NCBI GenBank assembly: GCA_001650955.1
Contig: LXYP01000020.1
Location: forward strand, 1-64,000
From: Sphingomonadales bacterium EhC05
GTDB taxonomy: Bacteria; Pseudomonadota; Alphaproteobacteria; Sphingomonadales; Sphingomonadaceae
DNA: 64,000 nucleotides
Direction: 5' to 3'
The notes under the pieces were generated by a model. It was not told where the DNA came from and did not search any database. It worked only from the letters and a program-made list of their open reading frames with translations. The translations under genes were made by a program, and so were the position numbers. Positions 9,322 through 18,288 of this stretch are shown here, in pieces (positions within the stretch are counted from its first letter, which is position 1; each line of letters begins with the position of its first letter).

Positions 9322-10820
9322 ATGGGGCAAAGAGCGACAAACCAAGACGTCGGATTGTAGTGGCTGGCGGCGGCACCGCGGGCTGGATGGCCGCGGCGGC
9401 ATTGGCCCGCACCATGGGTGAAGCGATCGAGCTTACCTTAGTGGAGTCCGATGCAATCGGAACAGTGGGAGTTGGCGAGAGCACGATCCCGCCGCTTGCA
9501 ACCTACAACCGGCTGCTCGGAATCAAAGAAGAGGATTTCATGCGTGCAACGCAGGCGACCTTCAAGCTTGGCATCGAGTTCGAAAATTGGAAAATCGATG
9601 GTGAGAAATATTTCCATTCCTTTGGCACCACTGGACGTGACCATTGGTCTGCGGGTTTTCAGCATTTCTGGATGCACGGCCTGACCAAAGGGCATAAAGA
9701 AAGTTATGATGACTATTGTCTAGAGTTGACTGCCGCCTTTGCGGGCAAGTTTGCGCATCTTCCCGACAATCGGATGAATTACGCTTATCAGCTCGATTCT
9801 ACACTTTATGCCAAATTTCTGCGTAAACTTGCCGAGGCTGACGGAACCAAGCGGGTTGAAGGCAAAATTACCAAGGTTGATCTTGATGCCGGGAATGGAA
9901 ATATCGCCGCGTTGGTCCTAGAGTCTGGTGAACGCATTGAGGGCGATTTGTTTCTCGATTGTACCGGTTTTCGGGCGCTGTTGATGGAAGGCGCGCTGCA
10001 TGTCGGATTTGATGACTGGACGCACTATCTTCCCTGTGACGCAGCGATTGCAATACAGACCAAAAGCGTACGCCAACCGATACCTTATACTCGCGCGATT
10101 GCACATGATGCCGGCTGGCAATGGCGCATCCCGCTGCAACACCGGCAAGGCAATGGCATTGTCTATTGCAGCCGTTATTTGGAGCGCGAGGACGCGCTTG
10201 ATCGGATAGTCTCCTCGATTGAGGGTAAGCCGTTGACGGAGCCAAACTTCATTCGCTTTGCGACCGGAGCGCGGCGGAAGCAGTGGCACCGCAACTGTAT
10301 TGCTGTAGGGCTGTCCGGCGGTTTTATGGAACCGCTCGAGTCCACCAGCATCCATCTGATACAACGCGCGATATTACGTCTGATCCGTATGCTGCCAATG
10401 GCCAATGTTAGCGAGCGCGATGTAGCCGAGTTTAACGACCAACAAATGACTGATATGCTGCAGATCCGCGATTTTCTCATTTTGCACTATAATGCCACAG
10501 ATAGGCGGGACAGCCCATTTTGGCGGCAGTGTGCCGATATGGATATTCCCGACAGTTTGAAGCAAAAGATTGAGCTATTCCGCGAAACTGGTCGCGTTTT
10601 CCGCAAAAATGAAGAGCTATTCGCGGAGAATAGCTGGGTTCAGGTTATGCTGGGGCAGGGGATTACACCGAGTAGTTATCATCCGATTGCGACCAAGCTT
10701 AGCGATGAGGAACTCGCTCACCTGCTGGGAGGATTGAAGGAAAGTGTAAGCAAGACCGTGGCTGACCTTCCCGAGCATCATGTTTATGTTGGCCGTTATT
10801 GCGGAGCCAAAATTAGCTAA
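9318..10820 (+). CDS. Flavin-dependent halogenase-like protein 2
   Basis: This 500-residue tryptophan-halogenase-family protein has a full motif set: GGGTAGW (residues 17-23), GVGESTIPP (51-59), a lysine in FKLGIEF (K83), the diagnostic WQWRIP (267-272) and GFMEPLEST (335-343). It is thus a better candidate than its paralogue at 6038 for a working flavin halogenase. To my knowledge, characterised members of this TonB-linked group (for example BrvH) brominate free indole in vitro, but the natural substrate is open. It is translationally coupled to the cupin-like gene and ends 27 bases before the GH16 gene, inside a carbohydrate locus with no peptide or polyketide synthase nearby. Confidence 0.88.
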   Translation: MNGAKSDKPRRRIVVAGGGTAGWMAAAALARTMGEAIELTLVESDAIGTVGVGESTIPPLATYNRLLGIKEEDFMRATQATFKLGIEFENWKIDGEKYFHSFGTTGRDHWSAGFQHFWMHGLTKGHKESYDDYCLELTAAFAGKFAHLPDNRMNYAYQLDSTLYAKFLRKLAEADGTKRVEGKITKVDLDAGNGNIAALVLESGERIEGDLFLDCTGFRALLMEGALHVGFDDWTHYLPCDAAIAIQTKSVRQPIPYTRAIAHDAGWQWRIPLQHRQGNGIVYCSRYLEREDALDRIVSSIEGKPLTEPNFIRFATGARRKQWHRNCIAVGLSGGFMEPLESTSIHLIQRAILRLIRMLPMANVSERDVAEFNDQQMTDMLQIRDFLILHYNATDRRDSPFWRQCADMDIPDSLKQKIELFRETGRVFRKNEELFAENSWVQVMLGQGITPSSYHPIATKLSDEELAHLLGGLKESVSKTVADLPEHHVYVGRYCGAKIS

Positions 10821-10847
10821 AGTTGTTTAGGGATCTAGGGAGGAGCT

Positions 10848-11855
10848 ATGAAATTCTACCGAGTGCTATTTGCACTTTCTATCTTATCCTTATTGTTCAG
10901 TTGTCTTAACCAGAACACGGATGAAGAGAGTTCTTCGGTGGATGCCATTTCTGGAGTTGCTACAAACATAGCATCCACGCCAGAACAGTATGAATGGGAA
11001 TTGGTTTGGTCGGATGATTTTGATGGTCACACCGTTGACCGGTCCAAATGGGGATATGAGGTCGATTGCTGGGGCGGTGGCAACAACGAACGACAATGCT
11101 ATACGGACGATCCTCGCAATGCATCAGTGAAAGATGGCAAGCTGGTGATTACGGCGCGCAAGGAATATTCAACCGGACCCGCACTCCCTGAACGAATGCG
11201 CGAGGATGGAAAGAAAGTCGCTGTGGCGACGAAGCCATTCACTTCGGCGCGACTGATAACGCGCGAAAAGGCGGCTTGGCGCTATGGCAAGATCGAAATT
11301 CGGGCGAAACTGCCGCAGGGGCAGGGCATATGGTCGGCTATCTGGATGTTGCCGGAAAATGATCGATATGGTGGATGGGCTGCTTCAGGAGAGATTGACA
11401 TCCTAGAGGCGGTCAATCTTGGCGTTAGTTGCAAGGATTGTGAGGGCGGCCGTGAGAGCACAATATTGGGGACGTTGCATTTTGGCGGAGAGTGGCCGAA
11501 AAACAAATTGGCAAGTACCGAAATCGAATATCCCCCGGTGCTGGATGGATATCACACTTATGCCATCATTTGGCGCAAGGGCGCGTTTAGATGGCTAGTT
11601 GACGGAAAAGTCTTTGCGACGAAGCAAGCATCGGACTGGTCAACAACCGGCACAGATGATCCCGATGCACCATTTGATCAACCCTTTTACCTGATCCTTA
11701 ACCTCGCCGTTGGTGGCGGGCTTCCGGAGAGTCGGAATGACAAAGGTGTATCTCCGAAAGGTTTTCCCAAAGAGATGCTGGTTGACTGGGTTCGTGTCTC
11801 TCATTGTTCAGTTGAACCAGAGACAGGTGACGTATGCATTGATCAGGAGAGCTAA
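10848..11855 (+). CDS. GH16 endo-beta-1,3-glucanase (laminarinase) lipoprotein
   Basis: The 335-residue protein has a lipoprotein signal (LLFSC, lipidated Cys19) and a glycoside hydrolase family 16 domain. The catalytic motif SGEIDILE is at residues 180-187, with E182 as nucleophile, D184 assisting and E187 as acid/base. WSAIWMLPE and the conserved FDGHTVDRSKWGYE stretch support the family. The E-[ILV]-D-[IVAF]-x-E arrangement and the aromatic-rich cleft suit laminarinases. Expected location is the outer membrane, cutting beta-1,3-glucan into oligosaccharides for the TonB receptor. GGGAGGAG precedes the ATG. Other GH16 specificities, such as mixed-linkage glucan, cannot be excluded from sequence alone. 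Confidence 0.88.
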   Translation: MKFYRVLFALSILSLLFSCLNQNTDEESSSVDAISGVATNIASTPEQYEWELVWSDDFDGHTVDRSKWGYEVDCWGGGNNERQCYTDDPRNASVKDGKLVITARKEYSTGPALPERMREDGKKVAVATKPFTSARLITREKAAWRYGKIEIRAKLPQGQGIWSAIWMLPENDRYGGWAASGEIDILEAVNLGVSCKDCEGGRESTILGTLHFGGEWPKNKLASTEIEYPPVLDGYHTYAIIWRKGAFRWLVDGKVFATKQASDWSTTGTDDPDAPFDQPFYLILNLAVGGGLPESRNDKGVSPKGFPKEMLVDWVRVSHCSVEPETGDVCIDQES

Positions 11856-11925
11856 CCAAATTTCTGACTGATTTCGCTTCTGTTTGGGCAAAATCGCAGG
11901 ACGCAGAGATATAAAAACGATTTCT

Positions 11926-11943
11926 ATTGTGAACGTTCACAAT
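11926..11943. promoter_or_regulatory. LacI-type operator upstream of GH3
   Basis: ATTGTGAACGTTCACAAT is a perfect 18-base palindrome whose inner 16 bases equal the operator at 2906-2921. Both are followed by similar CTGCTT sequence. It sits about 55 bases before the GH3 start, consistent with control of a GH3-to-eda operon by the local LacI protein. Confidence 0.8.
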
Positions 11944-11997
11944 TCCTGCTTTAATGCCAATAAGTGATTCGAATATCACAGGATCGGGAGAAGATTT

Positions 11998-14514
11998 GTG
12001 CGAAAACCTCATACCATTGGGCCATTGGACAATCTCGCATCGTTGTTCCAAAATTCGGCGTTAGGTGGATTGGTTTTTGTCTTGACCGCATGTGGCGCTG
12101 AGCAAATCAACGTGGCAACGCCGCCAGTGCAGTCGCAATCGGTTGATGTCCGTGCGGAGCAATTGCTTCAAAAAATGTCGCTTGAGGAAAAAGTCGGTCA
12201 GATTCTTCAGGCTGATATTGCCTCTGTAACACCCGCAGAAGTTAAAAGTTACAATCTTGGATCGGTACTAAACGGTGGCAACAGTGCCCCCGGCGGAGGA
12301 AAGGTTGCGTCTGTTGAAGAATGGATTGCACTTGCGGACGCGTTCTGGGAGGCATCGACCGACAAGACCGATGGCGGTCTAGGAGTTCCTCTGCTTTGGG
12401 GTACAGATGCCGTGCATGGTCACAGCAACATCCAAAGCGCGGTTATTTTTCCGCACAATATCGGTCTTGGTGCTGCGCGCGACCCGGACCTGCTTGGCCG
12501 TATTGCATCGGTGACTGCGTCAGAGGTTCGTGCAACCGGTCTGGATTGGAATTTTGCTCCTACCTTGGCTGTGGCGCAGGATGATCGTTGGGGCCGGACA
12601 TACGAGAGCTACTCGGAAGATCCGTCAATTGTAGCCTCTTATTCCGGTGCGATTGTTAAGGGGATGCAGGGCGAGCCGGGTAGCGATGGTTTTCTCAAGG
12701 GCACGAAAGTCATTTCAACTGCCAAGCATTTTGTCGGGGATGGCGGTACTGAAAACGGCATAGACAAGGGCGACACTCAGGGTTCCATAGATGAGCTTTG
12801 GGCGTTGCATGGTGCCGGTTATCCGCCCGCAATAAGCGCCGATGTGCAATCCGTTATGGCGAGTTTTTCCAGCATCAACGGAAAAAAAATGCATGGCTAT
12901 CGTGAGCTTTTAACCGACAAGTTACGCGGTGAGCTGGGCTTTACAGGATTTGTAGTTGGTGACTGGGATGGCCATGCAGAAATTCCCGGTTGCACTCCTA
13001 CGGACTGTGTTGCTGCACTGAATGCTGGTGTTGATATGTACATGGCGCCTGATAGTTGGCGCGGCTTGTATAATTCTTTGTTGGTCAAAGCGAAATCCGG
13101 GGAACTTGACACGGCGCGGCTCGATGAAGCTGTATTGCGCATATTGACGGTGAAAGTTCGGTCGGGTCTGCTCGATGGTGTTAAGCCTTCCTTGCGTGCC
13201 GCGAGCGGAGCGGATAAAATCGGAACTGCGCAAAACCGTGCGGTCGGCCGCGAGGCGGTGCGCAAGTCATTGGTGCTATTGAAAAACAACAAAGGCATTT
13301 TGCCTCTTAATCCAAGTCGCAACATTCTGGTCACCGGCAGTGGAGCGAATAGTATCCAGCAGCAGACCGGCGGCTGGACGCTCAATTGGCAGGGAGATGG
13401 CAACAGCAATGATGAGTTTGTGAATGCTGAGACGATTTATGAGGGCATTAGTAAAGCATTCAAGGCCCATGGTGGTGAGGTCTCGCTTTCGTCTAATGGC
13501 ACATTCGAGAGCCGCCCTGACGTTGTGGTCGTTGTGTTCGGCGAAGAACCTTATGCGGAATATCGCGGTGACCGGTCTGATCTGGTTTTTGAAGGCAGAG
13601 ATGGCGAAAATCTGGCGCTGATAGAGTCTTTCAAGGAACAGGATATTCCGGTCGTCGCTATTTTCCTGTCCGGTCGCCCCATGTGGGTCAATCCACTACT
13701 AAATGCGTCTGACGCATTTGTTGCAGCATGGCTTCCTGGGACTGAAGGCGGCGGAGTTGCCGATGTACTGGTAGGTGATGCGCAGGGTAATGCCCGTCAT
13801 GATTTCGTCGGCCGATTGTCTTTTTCTTGGCCGTCTTTGGGCGACGGGAATCCGGTCAATGGTGCCAATGCAAAAGGTGCTCTTTTCCCATTCGGCTATG
13901 GATTAGATTACACCCGCGTTTCGGAATTCGCGACATTGTCGGAAGATCCCGGCGTTGATCTGTCCAAGTCATTCGATGGCAATATATTGAATCGTGGAGA
14001 TGCGGCTGGAAAGTTCAGCCTGTATCTCGGCGATAACACCAACGCGAATGTTCCAGCACCGGCGCTGATCAGCAAGAGCCTTAGCGGAGCGATCGCAACA
14101 TCAGGCGTTGATTACAAGGCTCAGGAAGATGCACGTAAAATATCTTTTTCTGGTGCCGGTAAGGCCAATCTGTCTATTCGCGCGCCGCGTCCATTGGATT
14201 TATCCGGTCGGGAAAGTGATGCGCTTGCGATCGAATGGCGACTGGATTCTGCGCCTGCCGGGCAATTGAACATTGGTATGAGCTGCGGCGAGGATTGCTC
14301 CGGTATGGTTGATGCGAAGAGTGTGTTCAATTTTTCCAACAAGAACGGTTGGCGAGAGGACAGTATTTCACTCAAGTGTTTTGCAAACGCAGGATTAGAT
14401 CTCTCAAAAGTCAACGCACCGTTTGTGTTGGAAGCTGATTCAGCTGCCAGGATAGTTGTTCACCGAGTTGAATTGGTCGAAGCGAATGCAACGACCAAGA
14501 GCTGTGCAAACTAG
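11998..14514 (+). CDS. GH3 exo-beta-glucosidase lipoprotein (ExoP-like)
   Basis: The 838-residue protein has a lipobox-like LTAC (Cys32), an N-terminal GH3 barrel from about residue 50 (MSLEEKVGQ, GVPLLWGTDAVHG, TAKHFVGDGG) and the nucleophile in GFVVGDWDGH (D322). A C-terminal GH3 alpha/beta domain follows (AVGREAVRKSLVLLKNN, GRPMWVNP). The last 170 or so residues form an extra beta-rich domain like that of marine exoglucanase ExoP (Exop_C type). It should release glucose from beta-glucan oligosaccharides in the periplasm or at the membrane. The start is GTG with GGGAG seven bases upstream; an operator lies upstream. The symporter follows after 48 bases. Confidence 0.9.
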   Translation: MRKPHTIGPLDNLASLFQNSALGGLVFVLTACGAEQINVATPPVQSQSVDVRAEQLLQKMSLEEKVGQILQADIASVTPAEVKSYNLGSVLNGGNSAPGGGKVASVEEWIALADAFWEASTDKTDGGLGVPLLWGTDAVHGHSNIQSAVIFPHNIGLGAARDPDLLGRIASVTASEVRATGLDWNFAPTLAVAQDDRWGRTYESYSEDPSIVASYSGAIVKGMQGEPGSDGFLKGTKVISTAKHFVGDGGTENGIDKGDTQGSIDELWALHGAGYPPAISADVQSVMASFSSINGKKMHGYRELLTDKLRGELGFTGFVVGDWDGHAEIPGCTPTDCVAALNAGVDMYMAPDSWRGLYNSLLVKAKSGELDTARLDEAVLRILTVKVRSGLLDGVKPSLRAASGADKIGTAQNRAVGREAVRKSLVLLKNNKGILPLNPSRNILVTGSGANSIQQQTGGWTLNWQGDGNSNDEFVNAETIYEGISKAFKAHGGEVSLSSNGTFESRPDVVVVVFGEEPYAEYRGDRSDLVFEGRDGENLALIESFKEQDIPVVAIFLSGRPMWVNPLLNASDAFVAAWLPGTEGGGVADVLVGDAQGNARHDFVGRLSFSWPSLGDGNPVNGANAKGALFPFGYGLDYTRVSEFATLSEDPGVDLSKSFDGNILNRGDAAGKFSLYLGDNTNANVPAPALISKSLSGAIATSGVDYKAQEDARKISFSGAGKANLSIRAPRPLDLSGRESDALAIEWRLDSAPAGQLNIGMSCGEDCSGMVDAKSVFNFSNKNGWREDSISLKCFANAGLDLSKVNAPFVLEADSAARIVVHRVELVEANATTKSCAN

Positions 14515-14562
14515 CTCCAGTAAAACGATGAGCGCTGACAAAGGCTGTTACAGGGGACGGAT

Positions 14563-16152
14563 ATGAATTTGGAATTAATCGATCTGATCATCATAACCTT
14601 ATATGGCATCAGTCTTTTCGGTATTGCACTTTGGGTGTCCCGCGAACCGGTCGGACATAAAAAAGATACCGAAGATTATTTTCTAGCTGGTCGATCCTTA
14701 CCGTGGTGGGCCATTGGCGCTTCGCTTATTGCTTCCAATATATCTGCCGAGCAAATAATCGGTCAATCGGGTCAGGGATTTGCAGTGGGTATCGCGATTG
14801 CCGCCTATGAATGGCAGGCTGCGATTGTGCTGCTAATAGTTGCCAAATGGTTCCTGCCGATATTCCTGAAACGCAATATCTACACAATGCCGCAATATCT
14901 CGACCAGCGTTATGGGCACGGCGTTAAGACGATGATGTCCTTCTATTGGATCATTCTGTATACCGCCGTAAACCTAACAACTGTGCTTTGGTTGGGCGGC
15001 TTAGCTGTTGCTTCGCTTACCGGATTATCGATCATGTGGTCGATGGCGGCGTTGGCGGCATTCGCGTTGCTCTATTCGCTTTATGGCGGATTGAAAGCCG
15101 TTGCCCTGACCGACATTATTCAGGTTGTCATTCTGATTCTGGGCGGGCTTGCCATAACGTGGATCGCGCTGGATCAGGTCGGCGGGGAAAGCGCGGGAGC
15201 ATGGGGTGGCATGACGCGCCTTTATGAAGAAGTCCCGGGTCATTTTGAAATGATCCTTGATACTGATAATCCCGCTTATAATGATCTTCCCGGCATATGG
15301 ACTTTGCTCGGCGGCCTGTGGGTGCTGCATTTCTCCTATTGGGGGTTTAATCAATATATCATCCAGCGCGCGTTGGGTGCGGAAAGCTTGGCCGAAGCGC
15401 AAAAGGGTCTAGCATTTGCTGCGTTTCTGAAATTGTTCATCCCACTGATTGTTGTAATTCCGGGTATCGCAGCTGTGATACTGGCTCAGCAAGGCGCGCT
15501 TGATGGCGCTGCGTTGGCGGAGAAATCTGATGGCACTTATGGAGAGTTGATGAAGCTTGCGCCCGCTGGCTTGCGTGGACTGGTGTTTGCCGCCCTGATT
15601 GCCGCTATTGTCTCTTCGCTTGCCTCGATGATGAATAGCATCTCGACCATCTTCACTATGGACATCTACAAAACGCGTTTTCAAGAAAAGCATGAAAATC
15701 ACTATGTTATGGTGGGCCGGATTTCTGCTTTTGTCGCAATGATTATCGCTTTATTTCTGGCACGGCCGTTTGTCGGCGGCTTTGCAAGCGGTTTCCAGAC
15801 GGTACAGGAGTATTCCGGCTTTATCGCACCGGGTATTGTGGTTGTCTTCCTTCTCGGTTTCTTCTGGAGGAAAACGACTGCTGCTGGGGCCTTTGGCGCG
15901 CTTTTGGGTTCGATATTGTTTAACGTCATGCTGAAGTTTGGAATGCCCGATATTCCTTTCATCATCCGGGTTTGGCTTGTCTTTATGGCCTGTCTGGCGG
16001 CTGCCGTTATTCTATCACTTATGTCGAAGCAAACTGAGGCTACTCAGCCGCTGCAACTGGACGACATCAATTTCTCGACAAACAGCACTTTCAACAGATT
16101 GGCCGTTGCGGTCGTCGTCATATTGGTCGGACTGTACATATACCTTTGGTGA
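14563..16152 (+). CDS. Sodium/solute symporter family sugar transporter
   Basis: The 529-residue SSS-family (SGLT-like) inner-membrane protein has about 13-14 hydrophobic segments. Family motifs are visible: DTEDYFLAGRSLPWWAIG near residues 36-53, SNISAEQIIGQSG, and LAALIAAIVSSLASMMNS for the sodium-site helix. Bacterial SGLT relatives import glucose or galactose with sodium. Position between the GH3 glucosidase and the glucose-catabolising genes suggests glucose uptake after periplasmic hydrolysis. It is followed by zwf after 38 bases, so it probably shares their transcript. Confidence 0.88.
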   Translation: MNLELIDLIIITLYGISLFGIALWVSREPVGHKKDTEDYFLAGRSLPWWAIGASLIASNISAEQIIGQSGQGFAVGIAIAAYEWQAAIVLLIVAKWFLPIFLKRNIYTMPQYLDQRYGHGVKTMMSFYWIILYTAVNLTTVLWLGGLAVASLTGLSIMWSMAALAAFALLYSLYGGLKAVALTDIIQVVILILGGLAITWIALDQVGGESAGAWGGMTRLYEEVPGHFEMILDTDNPAYNDLPGIWTLLGGLWVLHFSYWGFNQYIIQRALGAESLAEAQKGLAFAAFLKLFIPLIVVIPGIAAVILAQQGALDGAALAEKSDGTYGELMKLAPAGLRGLVFAALIAAIVSSLASMMNSISTIFTMDIYKTRFQEKHENHYVMVGRISAFVAMIIALFLARPFVGGFASGFQTVQEYSGFIAPGIVVVFLLGFFWRKTTAAGAFGALLGSILFNVMLKFGMPDIPFIIRVWLVFMACLAAAVILSLMSKQTEATQPLQLDDINFSTNSTFNRLAVAVVVILVGLYIYLW

Positions 16153-16190
16153 GCAAAAAATGGGTTTCACCTTAAGAAAGTAACACACAC

Positions 16191-17651
16191 ATGAACTCTG
16201 CCGGAGTATCTACACCCTGTTCTGCGTTGCTTCTTTTCGGAGCGACGGGCGATCTGGCAAAACGGATGCTTTTGCCATCGATTTTTGCCTTGCATGAAGA
16301 CGGTTTGATTGCAGCGGACCTGCGCATTGTGGGGACGGCCCGCAGTGAACTGTCCGATGAAGAGTATCGTAGTTTGGCTGAAGAGGCGCTAGCGGAGTAT
16401 CTGCCTGACGACCGGAGAGGAAACGGGCAGCTCCAGACTTTTTTGGATCGCCTGTCCTATCACCCCCTCGATGCCTCTCAGGCTGATGGTTTTGGTGGGT
16501 TAGCTGAGAAGCTCGGTGATATATCCGGCGGCCTTTCAATTTTCCTATCTACTGCGCCTTCGCTATTTGAAGCTACCATTGAGGGACTTAAGTCGGCTGG
16601 GCTGACGGGCAAGAATGTGCGGATTGGTTTGGAAAAACCACTTGGTAACAATCTGGCAACATCAGATGTTATCAATGATGCGGTCGCAGAAGCTTATTCT
16701 GAAGAACAGACTTTCCGGATCGACCATTATCTTGGCAAGGAAACCGTCCAAAACCTAATGGCGCTGCGCTTTGCCAATATGATGTTCGAACCGCTTTGGA
16801 ATTCTGGCGGCATAGATCACATCGAAATTACTGTATCTGAAACTGTAGGTTTAGAAGGCCGTCACGGCTTTTACGATGACACCGGCGCGCTTCGCGATAT
16901 GGTGCAGAACCACATGTTACAGCTTTTGGCGTTGACCGCCATGGAAGCGCCGGCAAATCTCGACGCAACCTCGGTGCGTGACGAAAAAGTCAAAGTACTT
17001 CGCTCTCTGCGCCCGGTTACTGCCGATGAAATGGTTCGCGGCCAATATGGTGACGGTGCAGTGAAGGGAGAGGCAGTAAACGGATATACCGATGACCTAG
17101 ATCAAGTCTCGGGCACTGAAACTTTTGTCGCAATAAAAGCCCATATCGACAATTGGCGCTGGAAAGACGTACCATTTTATTTGCGGACAGGAAAACGATT
17201 GTCGGAGCGGCGCAGCGAAATAGTGATTCAATTCAAATCAGTCCCGCATAATATTTTTGCAGAACGTGGCGGTAAGCTTCATGCCAACAAGCTCGTGATC
17301 CGTTTGCAACCGGAGGAATATGTCCGGCTTCAGGTAATGGCGAAAGAACCCGGTCTTGACCGCGATGGTGTTACACTGCGCGATGTGCCTCTAGATCTTT
17401 CGCTTAGTCAGGCTTTTTCAAAGAGCCGTAATCGCATAGCATACGAACGTCTTCTTCTGGATTTGATTGAAGGTGATCCGACGCTATTTGTGCGCCGAGA
17501 TGAGGTTGAAGCCCAGTGGCGATGGGTTGATGCGATCCGGGAGGTTTGGGATGAGAATGATATGAAACCAAAACCCTATGGATCAGGAAGTTGGGGACCA
17601 TCTGCGGCAATCGCACTTACCGAACGCGATGGAGTGAGCTGGCATGAATGA
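16191..17651 (+). CDS. zwf: Glucose-6-phosphate 1-dehydrogenase
   Basis: The 486-residue enzyme has an N-terminal nucleotide-binding LLFGATGDLAKR, the substrate/catalytic motif FRIDHYLGKETVQN and the C-terminal PFYLRTGKRL. It oxidises glucose 6-phosphate to 6-phosphogluconolactone with NADP+ (or NAD+). Length and motifs are normal. The stop overlaps the pgl start by eight bases. It is the first enzyme of the Entner-Doudoroff set carried here, downstream of the sugar symporter, so the locus couples uptake directly to catabolism. Chromosomal backbone copies may exist elsewhere. Confidence 0.95.
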   Translation: MNSAGVSTPCSALLLFGATGDLAKRMLLPSIFALHEDGLIAADLRIVGTARSELSDEEYRSLAEEALAEYLPDDRRGNGQLQTFLDRLSYHPLDASQADGFGGLAEKLGDISGGLSIFLSTAPSLFEATIEGLKSAGLTGKNVRIGLEKPLGNNLATSDVINDAVAEAYSEEQTFRIDHYLGKETVQNLMALRFANMMFEPLWNSGGIDHIEITVSETVGLEGRHGFYDDTGALRDMVQNHMLQLLALTAMEAPANLDATSVRDEKVKVLRSLRPVTADEMVRGQYGDGAVKGEAVNGYTDDLDQVSGTETFVAIKAHIDNWRWKDVPFYLRTGKRLSERRSEIVIQFKSVPHNIFAERGGKLHANKLVIRLQPEEYVRLQVMAKEPGLDRDGVTLRDVPLDLSLSQAFSKSRNRIAYERLLLDLIEGDPTLFVRRDEVEAQWRWVDAIREVWDENDMKPKPYGSGSWGPSAAIALTERDGVSWHE

Positions 17652-18288
17652 AGCCGCGCAGAATTCTGATCTCTCCGATCAAGTGACTTGGGCTGCGCGG
17701 GCGGATGCAGAGGCCGTTGCCGATTACATATCGGCGATCGTTAAACGGCCGGGACCATGCCGGTTAGCAGTGCCTGGCGGAAAAACTCCTATTCCAGTAT
17801 TTGAGATTTTGTCGAAGCGCAGCCTGCCTTGGGGAACGGTAACATTGATGCTGACCGATGACCGAATCGTTCCGGAAAACCATCCAGCGAGCAATCAACG
17901 CAAATTGGCGGAAGCATTTGATGCGACGGCTGGGCATGTTCTGCCATTAGGGCGAAGAGAAATAGCAGAATCATTTGATCTCGTCTGGCTCGGTATGGGC
18001 GCTGATGGTCATATTGCCTCACTCTTCCCCAAAATGCAGGAAGAGGAACGGAATGGGCCAGCAATTATCAAAACAACACCTGATCCAATGCCGATTGAAG
18101 CACCGTTTGAACGGCTTTCGCTTAACATGGCTGCGTTGACCAATACGAAAGAGATCATGTTGCTCGTCCGAGGCTGTGATAAAAAACTGGTATTGGAAGA
18201 TGCGTTGTCAGGGGGGAGTGACTTGCCGGTCGCACAACTGATCCGTGCAGCGACATGCCCGATCACGGTTTTCTGGAGCCGGTCATGA
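17644..18288 (+). CDS. pgl: 6-phosphogluconolactonase
   Basis: The 214-residue protein is of the NagB/SOL (DevB) type, with RLAVPGGKTPIPVFE, VTLMLTDDRIVPENHPASN and LVWLGMGADGHIASLFP. It hydrolyses 6-phosphogluconolactone to 6-phosphogluconate. Length is slightly short, as usual for proteobacterial Pgl. It overlaps zwf by eight bases and edd by four (ATGA at 18285-18288), consistent with a translationally coupled pathway operon. Confidence 0.93.
   Translation: MNEAAQNSDLSDQVTWAARADAEAVADYISAIVKRPGPCRLAVPGGKTPIPVFEILSKRSLPWGTVTLMLTDDRIVPENHPASNQRKLAEAFDATAGHVLPLGRREIAESFDLVWLGMGADGHIASLFPKMQEEERNGPAIIKTTPDPMPIEAPFERLSLNMAALTNTKEIMLLVRGCDKKLVLEDALSGGSDLPVAQLIRAATCPITVFWSRS

Noticed and set aside
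6038-10820. Natural-product cluster based on tryptophan halogenases
   Set aside because: No synthetase, polyketide synthase, prenyltransferase or export gene accompanies them; the neighbours are carbohydrate genes and the association with TonB receptors is a known pattern.
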